Shown here piece by piece: positions 44,458 through 53,093 of a stretch of 64,000 nucleotides of DNA (positions are counted from its first letter, which is position 1; each line of letters begins with the position of its first letter). Below the pieces are notes generated by a model. That model made no database searches. It was not told where the DNA came from and saw only the letters and a list, made by a program, of their open reading frames with translations. The DNA comes from Reyranella sp. (GTDB lineage: Bacteria; Pseudomonadota; Alphaproteobacteria; Reyranellales; Reyranellaceae), in assembly GCF_004297265.1 (NCBI RefSeq), contig NZ_SCUT01000024.1:124001-188000 (forward strand), given 5' to 3'. The position numbers and the translations under genes are program-made.

Positions 44458-46155
44458 ATGTCGAACCTCGATCCCGTCACCTTGACAGTCATCCAGAACG
44501 GCCTGATCCAGGTCTGCAACGAGATGGATCTGGCCTTCGTTCGTGCCGCCTTTTCGCCGGTGATCTCCGAAGGCATGGACCGCTCCGACGGCATCTACGA
44601 CACCGTCGACGGCTCCTTGATCGCCCAGGGCGAACTCGGGCTGCCGGTTTTCGTCGGCACCATGCAGTTTTCCACCCGCGCCGTGATAGAGAGGGTGAAG
44701 ACGCACTATGCCGGCAAGGTCGATCCGGGCGACGTGTTCATCGTCAACGATCCCTATCTCGGCGGCACGCATCTGATGGATGTGCGCTTCGTGAAGCCGT
44801 TCTTCTACAAGGGCGAGCTGTTCGCTTGGCTCGCCAATACCGGCCACTGGCCGGATGTCGGCGGCATGGTGCCGGGCGGCTTCTCCGCCAGCGCGACGGA
44901 GGTCGAGCAAGAGGGGCTCCGCCTGCCGCCGGTGAAGTTCTTCAAGAAGGGCGAGATGGACCAGGAGATCCTGTCCATCATCCTGTCCAACATCCGCATC
45001 GCCGATCAGCGCATCGGCGACATCAAGGCGCAGGCCGCCGCGCTCACGACCGGCGAAGTCCGGCTCACCGAACTGATCGACCGCTACGGTGCCGACGTCG
45101 TACGGGCCGCGATCGCGGAGATGCGCCATCGGGCGGAGCGGCAGATGCGCGCCAAGATCGCCGGCATTCCCGACGGCGTGTACGAGGGCGCCTCGCAGGT
45201 CGACAGTGATGGCGTGGTCGACGAGCCGCTCACCATCAGGATGAAAGTCACGAAGAAGGGCGAGGAGCTCACCTTCGACATGACGGGATCGAGCCCGCCT
45301 TGCCGCGGCCCGATGAACAGCGTGATCGCCACCACCAAGTCGGCGATCTATCTCGCGGTGAAGCATGTTTTCCCCGACGTGCCGATCAACGCCGGCACCT
45401 TCGAGCCGCTGCGCATCGTCGAGCCCGAGGGCACGTTCCTGTACGCGAAGTATCCGCGGCCGGTGTCGGGCTGCGCGGCCGAGGTGAGCCAGCGTGTTGC
45501 CGAGGCGGTGTTCGTGGCGCTCACCAAGGCGATCCCCGATCTGCTGTTTGCGGCGCCCGCTGGCACATCCGGCAATCTCGGCGTCGGCGGCTACGATCCG
45601 GAGCGCAAGCGCAACTACATCATGTATCTGTTCACGGGCGGAGGCTACGGCGGCTTCCAGGGCGGCGACGGCCTGAGCAACGGCTGCTCGACCATCGGCA
45701 TCTCCAAGATGCCGCCGGTCGAGGTGCTGGAACAGTTCTATCCCGTGCTGTTCGAGGAGTTCTCGCTGCGCGAAGGCTCCGGCGGCGCCGGCGAGTTCCG
45801 CGGCGGCTTCGGCATCAATTACGCGATCAAGCTCCGGCGCGGCGAGGCGCGGGTGTCGATGGTGATGGACCATGGTCGCACCGGCCCGCAGGGTGTGCTG
45901 GGCGGGAAGGACGGCGGTACCAACACGGTGCAGGTCGAGCAGGGCGGCCGCGCCTACCATCCGCCGCATCTCTCGAAGGACCAGGACATCGAGATCGGCG
46001 TCGGCGATGTCGTGCGCGTTTCGACCCCGGGCGGCGGCGGCTTCGGCGATCCGGCCAGGCGCCATCCGGACGCGGTCGCCCGCGACGTGGCGCGCGGCTA
46101 CTACACGGCGGCCGAAGCCCGCGAGAAGTTCGGATCGGCGCAGGCCGCCGAATGA
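44458..46155 (+). CDS. hydantoinase B / oxoprolinase B family protein, without a HyuA partner
   Basis: A 565-residue HyuB. It begins MSNLDPVTLTVIQNGLIQ, has VFIVNDPYLGGTHLMD and NTGHWPDVGGMVPGG (the HxxD metal region), GSSPPCRGPMN and ends PGGGGFGDPARRHPD. HyuB normally works with HyuA, but no hyuA is near; the next genes overlapping by ATGA are a secreted protein and an asparaginase. Solo HyuB-like proteins exist but their activity is not well described. ATG 44458 is the obvious start; it is 79 bp from the divergent molybdenum enzyme gene. Confidence 0.88.
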   Translation: MSNLDPVTLTVIQNGLIQVCNEMDLAFVRAAFSPVISEGMDRSDGIYDTVDGSLIAQGELGLPVFVGTMQFSTRAVIERVKTHYAGKVDPGDVFIVNDPYLGGTHLMDVRFVKPFFYKGELFAWLANTGHWPDVGGMVPGGFSASATEVEQEGLRLPPVKFFKKGEMDQEILSIILSNIRIADQRIGDIKAQAAALTTGEVRLTELIDRYGADVVRAAIAEMRHRAERQMRAKIAGIPDGVYEGASQVDSDGVVDEPLTIRMKVTKKGEELTFDMTGSSPPCRGPMNSVIATTKSAIYLAVKHVFPDVPINAGTFEPLRIVEPEGTFLYAKYPRPVSGCAAEVSQRVAEAVFVALTKAIPDLLFAAPAGTSGNLGVGGYDPERKRNYIMYLFTGGGYGGFQGGDGLSNGCSTIGISKMPPVEVLEQFYPVLFEEFSLREGSGGAGEFRGGFGINYAIKLRRGEARVSMVMDHGRTGPQGVLGGKDGGTNTVQVEQGGRAYHPPHLSKDQDIEIGVGDVVRVSTPGGGGFGDPARRHPDAVARDVARGYYTAAEAREKFGSAQAAE

Positions 46156-46679
46156 CTCGCTACAGGCGGTCTTTTCTCGCGCTGCCGGTGGCATTGCTGG
46201 CGGCGGACGCAGCGGCGCAGTCGGCCTCGTGGTTTCCGGTCGAGGGCGCCGACAAGTCGTTCTTCGTCGAGATGCCGGGCGCGCCAGTCTACAAGGTGCT
46301 CGATACGGTGTCGGCCGGCGGCACGCCCTTCGTCTATCACTCCTACAGCCTCGAATACCGGCGCCTGTCGTTCGTGGCGCAGAGTGCGCTCTTTCCCGCC
46401 GATGTCGACGTGCGGCAACCCAAGGTCAACCTGCAATCCGCGCTCGACGATCGCGCGCTGCGCCTGGCCGGGGCCAAGTGGACCAGCGTCGACTGGAAGA
46501 CGGTGCAGGGTGCGCCGGCCGTCGAATCGACGGGGCCGCTGGCCGGCGGCAATGCGCTTCGGCAGCTCGTCGTGCTGAAGGGCCGCCAATACGTTTCGCT
46601 GGGCTATCTCGCGCCGGCCGATGCGCTGCGTGCGCCGGAAGCCGAGCGCTTCTTCCGCTCCCTGAGGCTCCTGTCATGA
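46152..46679 (+). CDS. small secreted protein of unknown function
   Basis: A 175-residue protein with a signal peptide (about 1-23, DAAAQSAS) and a single soluble domain of the type found in many secreted hypotheticals (SWFPVEGADKSFFVEMPG near the start). It starts inside the stop of hyuB (ATGA) and ends overlapping the asparaginase start (ATGA), so translation is coupled to both neighbours. No catalytic motif is visible. Since its neighbours are cytoplasmic enzymes, a secreted partner is odd and may be a substrate-binding or processing factor; that is a guess. Confidence 0.75.
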   Translation: MTRYRRSFLALPVALLAADAAAQSASWFPVEGADKSFFVEMPGAPVYKVLDTVSAGGTPFVYHSYSLEYRRLSFVAQSALFPADVDVRQPKVNLQSALDDRALRLAGAKWTSVDWKTVQGAPAVESTGPLAGGNALRQLVVLKGRQYVSLGYLAPADALRAPEAERFFRSLRLLS

Positions 46680-47695
46680 CCCTTCCGCGTATCCAGATCC
46701 TGGCCCTTGGCGGCACAATTGCGACAGCACCGGATGCGTCGGGCGCCATGCAGATGGGACTGGGCGCCGACGATCTCGTCGCCGCCGTACCGCTGCTGGC
46801 CACGCTCGCCGACATTCGCGCGGAGACGGTGTCGCGAGTCGGCAGTCATTCGCTGTCCTTCGACCAGATCCACGCGCTGGCGAACAAGATCATGAACCTC
46901 GATGTCGACGGCGTGGTAGTGACGCAGGGTACCGACACGCTCGAGGAGACCAGCTTCCTGCTCGACCTGCTGGTCGAGCGCGACATCCCGATGATCGTGA
47001 CGGCGGCGATGCGCAATCCCGCACTCACGTCGGCGGACGGGCCCGGCAATCTGCTCGCGGCGGTGCGCGTCGCCTGCGATCCCTGGGTGAAGGCGCACGC
47101 GAAAGCGCTGGGCGTCGTCGCGGTGATGCTGGACGAGGTCTATGCAGCATCCGACGTGCTGAAGATCCATCCGACGCGGCTCAATGCCTTCGCCTCACCG
47201 CAGACCGGCCCGCTCGCGGCGCTGGTCGAGGAGAGGGTCGTGCCGCTGTCGCTGCCGGTTCGTGCGCCCGTCGAGGCAGCGCGCAAGCGGCTGGGCGCGG
47301 CGTCGGCAGGAAGGGAGCAGCCGGTGGCGCTGCTGTGGCTGGGGCTCGACGAGCCGGGCTATATCCTCGAGGCAATGGTCGATCATCGCGACCAGCTCGG
47401 CTATCGCGGCGCCGTCGTGGGCGCGATGGGCGGCGGTCACGTTCCTGAGCGGGTCGCCTCGCTCGTCGGACAACTTGCCGAGATCATTCCCACCGTCGTG
47501 TCGCCACGCGCCGGCGGTGGGCCGCTGCTGCGCCAGACCTATGGTGGGCCCAGTTCGGAGATCGCCCTGCGCAAGGCCGGTCTCATCTGGGGTGGCCGCC
47601 TCAATCCGCTGAAGGCGCGCGTGCTGTTGCAGACTTGTCTGCGTGCCGGGCTCGATCGATCGGCGATTGCCGAGGTCTTCGACGTTTTCGGTTAA
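46676..47695 (+). CDS. asparaginase-family amidohydrolase
   Basis: A 339-residue type I/II-like asparaginase. The first catalytic threonine is in LGGTIATA (Thr14), and the second site is GTDTLEET (Thr86, Asp87), followed by MRNPALTSADGPGNLLAAV (conserved Ser/Asp block). No signal peptide is seen, so it is cytoplasmic. It could hydrolyse asparagine or another amide; linked with HyuB, a ureido or amide intermediate is conceivable. Translation is coupled to the secreted-protein gene by a four-base overlap. Ends 34 bp from the convergent amine oxidase. Confidence 0.88.
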   Translation: MTLPRIQILALGGTIATAPDASGAMQMGLGADDLVAAVPLLATLADIRAETVSRVGSHSLSFDQIHALANKIMNLDVDGVVVTQGTDTLEETSFLLDLLVERDIPMIVTAAMRNPALTSADGPGNLLAAVRVACDPWVKAHAKALGVVAVMLDEVYAASDVLKIHPTRLNAFASPQTGPLAALVEERVVPLSLPVRAPVEAARKRLGAASAGREQPVALLWLGLDEPGYILEAMVDHRDQLGYRGAVVGAMGGGHVPERVASLVGQLAEIIPTVVSPRAGGGPLLRQTYGGPSSEIALRKAGLIWGGRLNPLKARVLLQTCLRAGLDRSAIAEVFDVFG

Positions 47696-47712
47696 GCGAG
47701 CTTTTCCCGGAC

Positions 47713-47724
47713 CCTCGATCGAGG
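47713..47724. terminator. short palindrome between convergent genes
   Basis: CCTCGATCGAGG, a perfect 12-bp palindrome, lies 18 bp after the asparaginase stop and 6 bp before the amine oxidase stop is reached from the other side. It may act as a weak bidirectional terminator. Confidence 0.3.
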
Positions 47725-47729
47725 CCGCC

Positions 47730-49667
47730 TCAGTCGACGCAGCAGCTCATGATGCTCGCGGAGGGCGGGACATCGAGAGCCGGATTTTCCGTGAAGAATC
47801 CCGCGGGATGAAGGGCGAAACCGGCGGTGATCACGGGCTGGACCGGGAAATCCTCGGGGCGCGGAATATGGTGCAGACCGAAGCTGTGCCAGATCACGAC
47901 ATCGGTATCGACCAGCCGTCGGTCCGATTCCGTCCAGGCCGGCAACCCATCGCCGCCGCCACTCTGGTTGGGGTAGCGCCCGGCCGCGTAGATCTCGTCG
48001 GGATGGTAGGCGGTGACCCAGAGTTGCCGGGTCATGAAGGCCGCGCGCCGGGAGACCATCGACTGGGGATGTGAGAACGTGGGAATCGGGCTCAACGGGA
48101 GCAACTTGTAGGCGGTGGGCTGGCCCAGCCGGTTGCGGACCTCGGCACTCTCGATCTTCCAGAAGCGGGCGGCGTTGAAGTCGACGCTGCGCTGCGCGCC
48201 CTGCTCGGTTTCGAGGACCGTCTCGCGTGTGGTGAAGGCATTGCCGTACGGATTGTCGGGGCCCATGGGCAAGGCCACGGTGTCGACCTCGACGACGCGG
48301 TTGCGCTCGCCGTCGACCGCCACGTCGAGGCGCATGTTGAATACGTGCTGATGGTAGTGGGCATAGACGCCCGGCGACACGATCGTCCCATAATCCGGCG
48401 CCTCGCCGGGCCGGAGGCCGGCGGTGTTCATGATACCGGTCGCCTTCATCTCGAAGTGGATCGAGCCGTCCTGGTGAAAGTACCAGAACGAGCCGTACTC
48501 GTAGTTGCCGACCGTCGAGATCGACGACACGACCAGCCGCCGGGCGCGCCTCACGTCGACTTCGCCCGTGAACAGGTCGGTATGCTTCCACAGGATGCCG
48601 AAATCCTCCTCGTGCAGACAAACCGCGCTCTCGATGCAGTAGGGATCGCCCTTGCTGTCGGCCAGCCAGGCGTCGAAGTAGCGGATGGCGCCGAGACAGT
48701 CGCAGCCCAGTGTCAGGGAATTGGCCAGCACGCCGATGCCGTACTCGCCGACATCGAAGGCATTCTTGCGAAAATGCCCGCCGCCGGGGTGACCGTAAGG
48801 CACGACCATCTCGGACAACGCTGCCCGGTGCAACACCGACCGCAGCCGTCCATCGTCCTCGTAGCCGATCGCATGTAGCACCAGCCCTTCGCGGGCATTG
48901 AAGCCGACGCGGAAGCGCCATTTCTGCCAGCGTACCTCGTTGCCCTCGACGACGAAGCTCGGGCCGGCCGGCTGGACGATCTCCAGAGGCTTCACGTCAT
49001 CGCGAAAGACGCTTCGATAGCGGGCGGCATAGTTGCGATCGGGCCTCGGGACCTCGGCCACGCCGTAGTCGTCGACACGTAGCACCTCGGCCCGATCGAG
49101 ATCGACGACGGCACAGAGCCCCTCGATGGGGTGGGCATAGCCGTTGTCGTTCTTCTCGCTGCGGTACCAGCAGAAAGTATGCGAGAGCCGCCGGCCCTCT
49201 TCGTCCGGCAGCCCGTAATTGCCGGCCGACCAGGGGTCGACCTGGACGTTTTCGATGTCAGTTATGCCACGCCGCGCCAGGGCCTCGCGGAAGCGGGGAT
49301 CGGCTCGCGCCACCTCTCCGACCAGTGTTATGTCGTCGAGCAGGATGCGCGGCCGGACGCCGGGAACGTGACGCCAGTCGACGACCTTGTCGGCAATGAG
49401 GTCCACCCGGGCCTCCCAGACCTTGCCGTTGGTGCGGTCGAAAGTGCAAACGAACGCCTCGCGCGGAAACGACGCACCCGCCCGGAAGTCCTTCACGACG
49501 CTCTTGTCGGGTTCGTGCAGGCTCACCGTTTCGAACATCATGCCCGGCCCGAGATCGTGTGCCGCACGCACGGCCGCCGACGCTCGGCGTATCTCGTCGG
49601 GGGTCAGTGGATCGAGCGGATGGCCGGGGGCCGCGTGCGTCGGAGTCTCGGCGATGGCATCGGGCAT
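47730..49667 (-). CDS. copper-containing primary amine oxidase
   Basis: A 645-residue amine oxidase. The TPQ cofactor tyrosine is Tyr389 in VGNYEYGSFWYF, and the catalytic base is Asp305 in NAFDVGEYG, 84 residues earlier, the same spacing as in Arthrobacter enzymes. Copper histidines are in HYHQHVFNMRLD (437-441) with a further His in GLHHIPRPEDFPV. It oxidises primary amines to aldehyde, ammonia and H2O2. No signal peptide is seen. N2 and N3-like domains precede the catalytic domain. It is monocistronic, convergent to the asparaginase and next to the DUF983 gene. Confidence 0.95.
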   Translation of the reverse strand: MPDAIAETPTHAAPGHPLDPLTPDEIRRASAAVRAAHDLGPGMMFETVSLHEPDKSVVKDFRAGASFPREAFVCTFDRTNGKVWEARVDLIADKVVDWRHVPGVRPRILLDDITLVGEVARADPRFREALARRGITDIENVQVDPWSAGNYGLPDEEGRRLSHTFCWYRSEKNDNGYAHPIEGLCAVVDLDRAEVLRVDDYGVAEVPRPDRNYAARYRSVFRDDVKPLEIVQPAGPSFVVEGNEVRWQKWRFRVGFNAREGLVLHAIGYEDDGRLRSVLHRAALSEMVVPYGHPGGGHFRKNAFDVGEYGIGVLANSLTLGCDCLGAIRYFDAWLADSKGDPYCIESAVCLHEEDFGILWKHTDLFTGEVDVRRARRLVVSSISTVGNYEYGSFWYFHQDGSIHFEMKATGIMNTAGLRPGEAPDYGTIVSPGVYAHYHQHVFNMRLDVAVDGERNRVVEVDTVALPMGPDNPYGNAFTTRETVLETEQGAQRSVDFNAARFWKIESAEVRNRLGQPTAYKLLPLSPIPTFSHPQSMVSRRAAFMTRQLWVTAYHPDEIYAAGRYPNQSGGGDGLPAWTESDRRLVDTDVVIWHSFGLHHIPRPEDFPVQPVITAGFALHPAGFFTENPALDVPPSASIMSCCVD

Positions 49668-49827
49668 GGTCTTCCTCTCGATCGCATTGTCACGTTGGCG
49701 ATCGCAGAGCGCAAGAAGCCAGGGCGTGCAAGCGCGGACCTTGAGCTCCGACGAAACAAGACGCCGAATCCTATGGCTCGAATGGAATTGGCGCCGCCAG
49801 GTTCAATGGTCCATCTGGGAGAGGTGG

Positions 49828-50214
49828 CTAACAGTATTCGGCGCGGGCTTGCTTCGCCGCGGCGAAGCCGTGCATGCCCATGTGCCACTGCAGCGCGACG
49901 ATCATGCCCTTGATCGGCTGCAGCAGGCCGATCGACAGAAGGATCACCAGCGGCGCCCACAGGGCCGTGTGCAGCCAGTAGGACGGCTGGTAGACGATCT
50001 CGACGTACATCGCGATCGGCACCACCAGATGGCCCACCAGGAAGATCGTCAGGTAGGCGGGAAAGTCGTCGGCGCGGTGATGGTGCAGGTCCTCGCCGCA
50101 GGCCGGGCAGCGATCGGCCACCTTCACGAAGGCGCGGAACAGCTTGCCCTCTCCACAGGCCGGGCAGCGTCCCATCATGCCCCTCATCAGATAAAGACCG
50201 CCCTTCCCAGCCAT
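49828..50214 (-). CDS. DUF983 zinc-ribbon membrane protein
   Basis: A 128-residue DUF983 protein. It has two CxxC pairs in RCPACGEGKLFRAFVKVADRCPACG (a zinc ribbon) and two hydrophobic segments (about 50-75 and 80-105). DUF983 proteins are common in Alphaproteobacteria, often near respiratory oxidase genes; an assembly role has been suggested but not shown here. A GGAGG lies 5 bases before ATG 50214; the ATG at 50217 has too little spacing. It is divergent from a MocR-type regulator. Confidence 0.82.
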   Translation of the reverse strand: MAGKGGLYLMRGMMGRCPACGEGKLFRAFVKVADRCPACGEDLHHHRADDFPAYLTIFLVGHLVVPIAMYVEIVYQPSYWLHTALWAPLVILLSIGLLQPIKGMIVALQWHMGMHGFAAAKQARAEYC

Positions 50215-50238
50215 CATGTCCTCCTTCGATTGTCTGCT

Positions 50239-50264
50239 TGTATATCCATACGTATGGCCATACA
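50239..50264. promoter_or_regulatory. candidate MocR operator
   Basis: A 26-bp inverted repeat built as TGTAT..CCATACGTATGG..ATACA, with the 12-bp core (50246-50257) a perfect palindrome. CCATAC also recurs directly at 50258-50263 and its complement GTATGG at 50287-50292 over the mocR start. Two directly repeated sites plus an inverted one fit MocR-type operators, which bind direct repeats. It lies between DUF983 and mocR. Confidence 0.55.
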
Positions 50265-50288
50265 TTCAAGGACAAGGAGCGATATTGT

Positions 50289-51662
50289 ATGGATTGGAGC
50301 CCTACACTCGACACAGACGGGCCGGTTTACGAAGGCATCGTGGCGGCACTCGAGCGCGACATCGCCTCCGGTCGCCTGCATCGCGGCCAGCGCCTGCCGA
50401 CCCACCGGGCCCTCGCCAGGGCGTTGGATGTCGACCTGACGACGGTGACCCGCGCCTACAACGAAGCGCGCCGCCGCGGGCTTACGGATGCGCGAGTGGG
50501 GCAGGGCACCTTCGTCGCCGAGAATCGCACGCGGCCGGCCAGCCGCACCGCCGCCGGCATCGACACAGACCTGTCGATGAACCTGCCGCCGTCGCCCATC
50601 GAGGCCGATCTCGAAGGTCGGATCCTGCGGGGGCTGGCGGCCCTGCAGCGCGACCACGGCTTCTCCGATCTCCTGAGCTACCAGCAGGCGGGTGGCAGCA
50701 TGGTGGATCGCGGTATCGCGGCCGAGTGGCTGCGGCGGCGTGTTCCCACGGTCCAGGCGGACCGGCTTGTCATCTCTCCCGGCGCGCAGAGCGCGCTCAT
50801 GGCGCTTCTCCTGGTGGTGACGAGGCCGGGCGACGTCGTGCTGACCGACCGGCTCACCTATCCGGGCTTCAGGTCGGCGGCCGCATCGCTTGGCGTGCGT
50901 CTCGTCGGTGTGGCATCCGACGGCGAAGGCATGGATCCCCAGGCGCTCGAGGAAGCCTGCCGCCGTCACGCGCCCAAGGCGGTCTACCTGCTGCCGACGA
51001 TTCACAATCCAACGACCGCGACAATCGGTCTGCCGCGTCGCGAAGAGCTTGCGGAGGCCGTTCGTCGTCACGATCTGGTGCTGATCGAGGACGACGCTTA
51101 TGGAAGTTTCGAGCCGACTCCGCTGCCGATTGCGACGCTCATCCCCGAGCGCAGCTATCTCGCGATGACGCTGTCGAAGTGCATGGCGCCGGGATTGCGT
51201 GTGGCCCATGTGCTGGCGCCCGATCGCACCGCCGCGTCAGGCCTTGCCAATGCCCTGCGCACGGTATCGCAGATGCCGGCGCCGCTGATGGTCGCGCTGG
51301 TCTCGCGCTGGTTCGCCGACGGTAGCGCCGACGCCATCGTGTCGGCCGTCGCCGCTGAGGCTGCGGCCAGACAGGGCCTGGCGATCAAGGCGCTTGCGGG
51401 CCAGAGCTACGCCGCTCACGGCAAGGGTCTTCACGTGTGGCTGAGACTGCCCGCGACGTGGACCCGCGCAGAATTTGCGTCGCACGTTCAGCGACAGGGG
51501 CTTGCCGTGGTCACGAGCGACAGCTTCAGCGTCGATGGCGAACCGGAACACGCCATCCGCATCGCGCTGGGCGCGGCGCGAAGCCGTGCGGAACTCGTGG
51601 CGGCGCTGGACGTACTGGTCGTCGCATTGAAGTCGCCCGCTTACGCGTCGCGCATCGTCTAG
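50289..51662 (+). CDS. MocR-type regulator (GntR helix-turn-helix fused to aminotransferase domain)
   Basis: A 457-residue MocR protein. The winged helix is at about 10-78 (QRLPTHRALARALDVDLTTV), then a linker and a fold type I aminotransferase-like domain. The PLP lysine is Lys297 in TLSKCMAPG; Asn240-Pro241 and Asp269-Tyr271 bind the cofactor. Such regulators respond to PLP-linked amino acids or amines. ATG 50289 follows an AAGGAG site. It is directly upstream of the cydAB operon (10 bp) and divergent from DUF983, so it may regulate either; a nearby amine oxidase is another possible target. Confidence 0.9.
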   Translation: MDWSPTLDTDGPVYEGIVAALERDIASGRLHRGQRLPTHRALARALDVDLTTVTRAYNEARRRGLTDARVGQGTFVAENRTRPASRTAAGIDTDLSMNLPPSPIEADLEGRILRGLAALQRDHGFSDLLSYQQAGGSMVDRGIAAEWLRRRVPTVQADRLVISPGAQSALMALLLVVTRPGDVVLTDRLTYPGFRSAAASLGVRLVGVASDGEGMDPQALEEACRRHAPKAVYLLPTIHNPTTATIGLPRREELAEAVRRHDLVLIEDDAYGSFEPTPLPIATLIPERSYLAMTLSKCMAPGLRVAHVLAPDRTAASGLANALRTVSQMPAPLMVALVSRWFADGSADAIVSAVAAEAAARQGLAIKALAGQSYAAHGKGLHVWLRLPATWTRAEFASHVQRQGLAVVTSDSFSVDGEPEHAIRIALGAARSRAELVAALDVLVVALKSPAYASRIV

Positions 51663-51672
51663 GGAGAACGTG

Positions 51673-53091
51673 ATGTTCGAGGGACTGGACGCCATCTTCC
51701 TCGCCAGACTGCAATTCGCCTTCACCGTCTCGTTCCACTTCATCTTCCCGTCCTTCTCGATCGGACTGGCGAGCTATCTCGCCGTGCTCGAGGGCCTGTG
51801 GCTATGGACGGGTCGCCAGGTCTATCTCGACCTCTTCAAGTACTGGCTGAAGATCTTCGCGCTCGCCTTTGGCATGGGCGTCGTGTCGGGCATCGTCATG
51901 TCCTATCAGTTCGGCACCAACTGGTCGGTCTTCTCCGACAAGGCAGGACCGGTCATCGGACCGCTGATGGCCTACGAGGTGCTGACGGCCTTCTTCCTCG
52001 AGGCGGGCTTCCTGGGCGTCATGCTGTTCGGCATGAACCGGGTGGGCAAGGGCCTGCACTTCGCGGCGACGCTCGCCGTCGCGGTCGGCACCTTCATTTC
52101 GGCCTTCTGGATCCTGAGCGCCAACAGCTGGATGCAGACGCCGGCCGGCCACGCGATCAATGCAAGCGGCCAGTTCGTGCCGGTCGACTGGTGGGCGATC
52201 ATCTTCAATCCGTCCTTCCCCTACCGGCTCGTGCATACGGTGTTCGGTGCCTACCTGACGACGGCGCTGGTCGTCGGCGCGGTCGGTGCATGGCACTTGT
52301 TGCGGGAGCGCGGCAACGAGGGTGCGCGGGTCATGTTCTCCATGGCGATGGGCATGATCACCGTCGTGGCGCCGCTGCAGATCTTCGCCGGTGACCAGCA
52401 TGGGCTGAACACGCTGGAGCACCAGCCGGTCAAGGTCATGGCCATGGAAGGTCACTTCCAGAGCCATCCCGACGGTGCGCCGCTGGTGCTGTTCGGGTGG
52501 CCCGACGAGGCTGCCGGCAAGAACCTGTTCGCGGTCGAGATTCCCAAGGCTTCGTCGCTGATCTTGAAGCATGCGTGGGACGCACCTCTGAAGGGGCTCG
52601 ACACGGTCGACCGCAAGGACTGGCCGCCGGTGCCCGTCGTGTTCTGGTCCTTCCGGATCATGGTCGGCATGGGCATGCTGATGCTGGCCCTGGCGGCTTT
52701 CAGCCTGCTCGCGCGTGCACGCAAGCGCCTTTACGACTGGCCTCTGCTGCACCATTTCGCCCTGGCGATGGGACCGGCAGGGTTCGTTGCGGTCATCGCC
52801 GGCTGGGTGACGACGGAAGTCGGACGCCAGCCCTATACGGTGTACGGCCTGCTACGAACGGTCGATTCGGCCTCCGCGCTCGACGCGCCGGCGGTCGGTG
52901 CCTCGCTGATGGCCTTCGTCGTCGTCTACTTCTTCGCCTTCGGCGCCGGCACCTACTACATCCTGAAGCTGATGTCGCATCCGCCGCATCGCGGCGAGGA
53001 GGGGCCGCGGCGCGACCAGCCGGTGCGCGCCGCGGGCATCACGCCTGCCCCGGCGGTGGCCGATTCGCTCGCGACGGACAAGGAGGCCTGA
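51673..53091 (+). CDS. cydA: cytochrome bd-type quinol oxidase subunit I (cyanide-insensitive type)
   Basis: A 472-residue, nine-helix subunit I. The haem b595/d histidines correspond to His22 (FHFIFPS) and the haem b558 His188 (RLVHTVFG), with the conserved Glu102 and Glu110. The Q-loop is short (VMAMEGHFQS), lacking the long insertion of E. coli CydA, which marks the CIO subclass. GRQPYTVYG replaces GRQPW. With subunit II it reduces O2 using quinol in the inner membrane. ATG 51673 behind AGGGAGAACGTG; the preceding GTG at 51670 is an alternative. Follows mocR by 10 bp. Confidence 0.93.
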   Translation: MFEGLDAIFLARLQFAFTVSFHFIFPSFSIGLASYLAVLEGLWLWTGRQVYLDLFKYWLKIFALAFGMGVVSGIVMSYQFGTNWSVFSDKAGPVIGPLMAYEVLTAFFLEAGFLGVMLFGMNRVGKGLHFAATLAVAVGTFISAFWILSANSWMQTPAGHAINASGQFVPVDWWAIIFNPSFPYRLVHTVFGAYLTTALVVGAVGAWHLLRERGNEGARVMFSMAMGMITVVAPLQIFAGDQHGLNTLEHQPVKVMAMEGHFQSHPDGAPLVLFGWPDEAAGKNLFAVEIPKASSLILKHAWDAPLKGLDTVDRKDWPPVPVVFWSFRIMVGMGMLMLALAAFSLLARARKRLYDWPLLHHFALAMGPAGFVAVIAGWVTTEVGRQPYTVYGLLRTVDSASALDAPAVGASLMAFVVVYFFAFGAGTYYILKLMSHPPHRGEEGPRRDQPVRAAGITPAPAVADSLATDKEA

Positions 53092-53093
53092 TC

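Noticed and set aside
43498-46194. 898-codon minus-strand frame over the HyuB/Mo subunit region
   Set aside because: It spans two divergent, well-supported genes in the wrong frame and has the composition of an antisense shadow.
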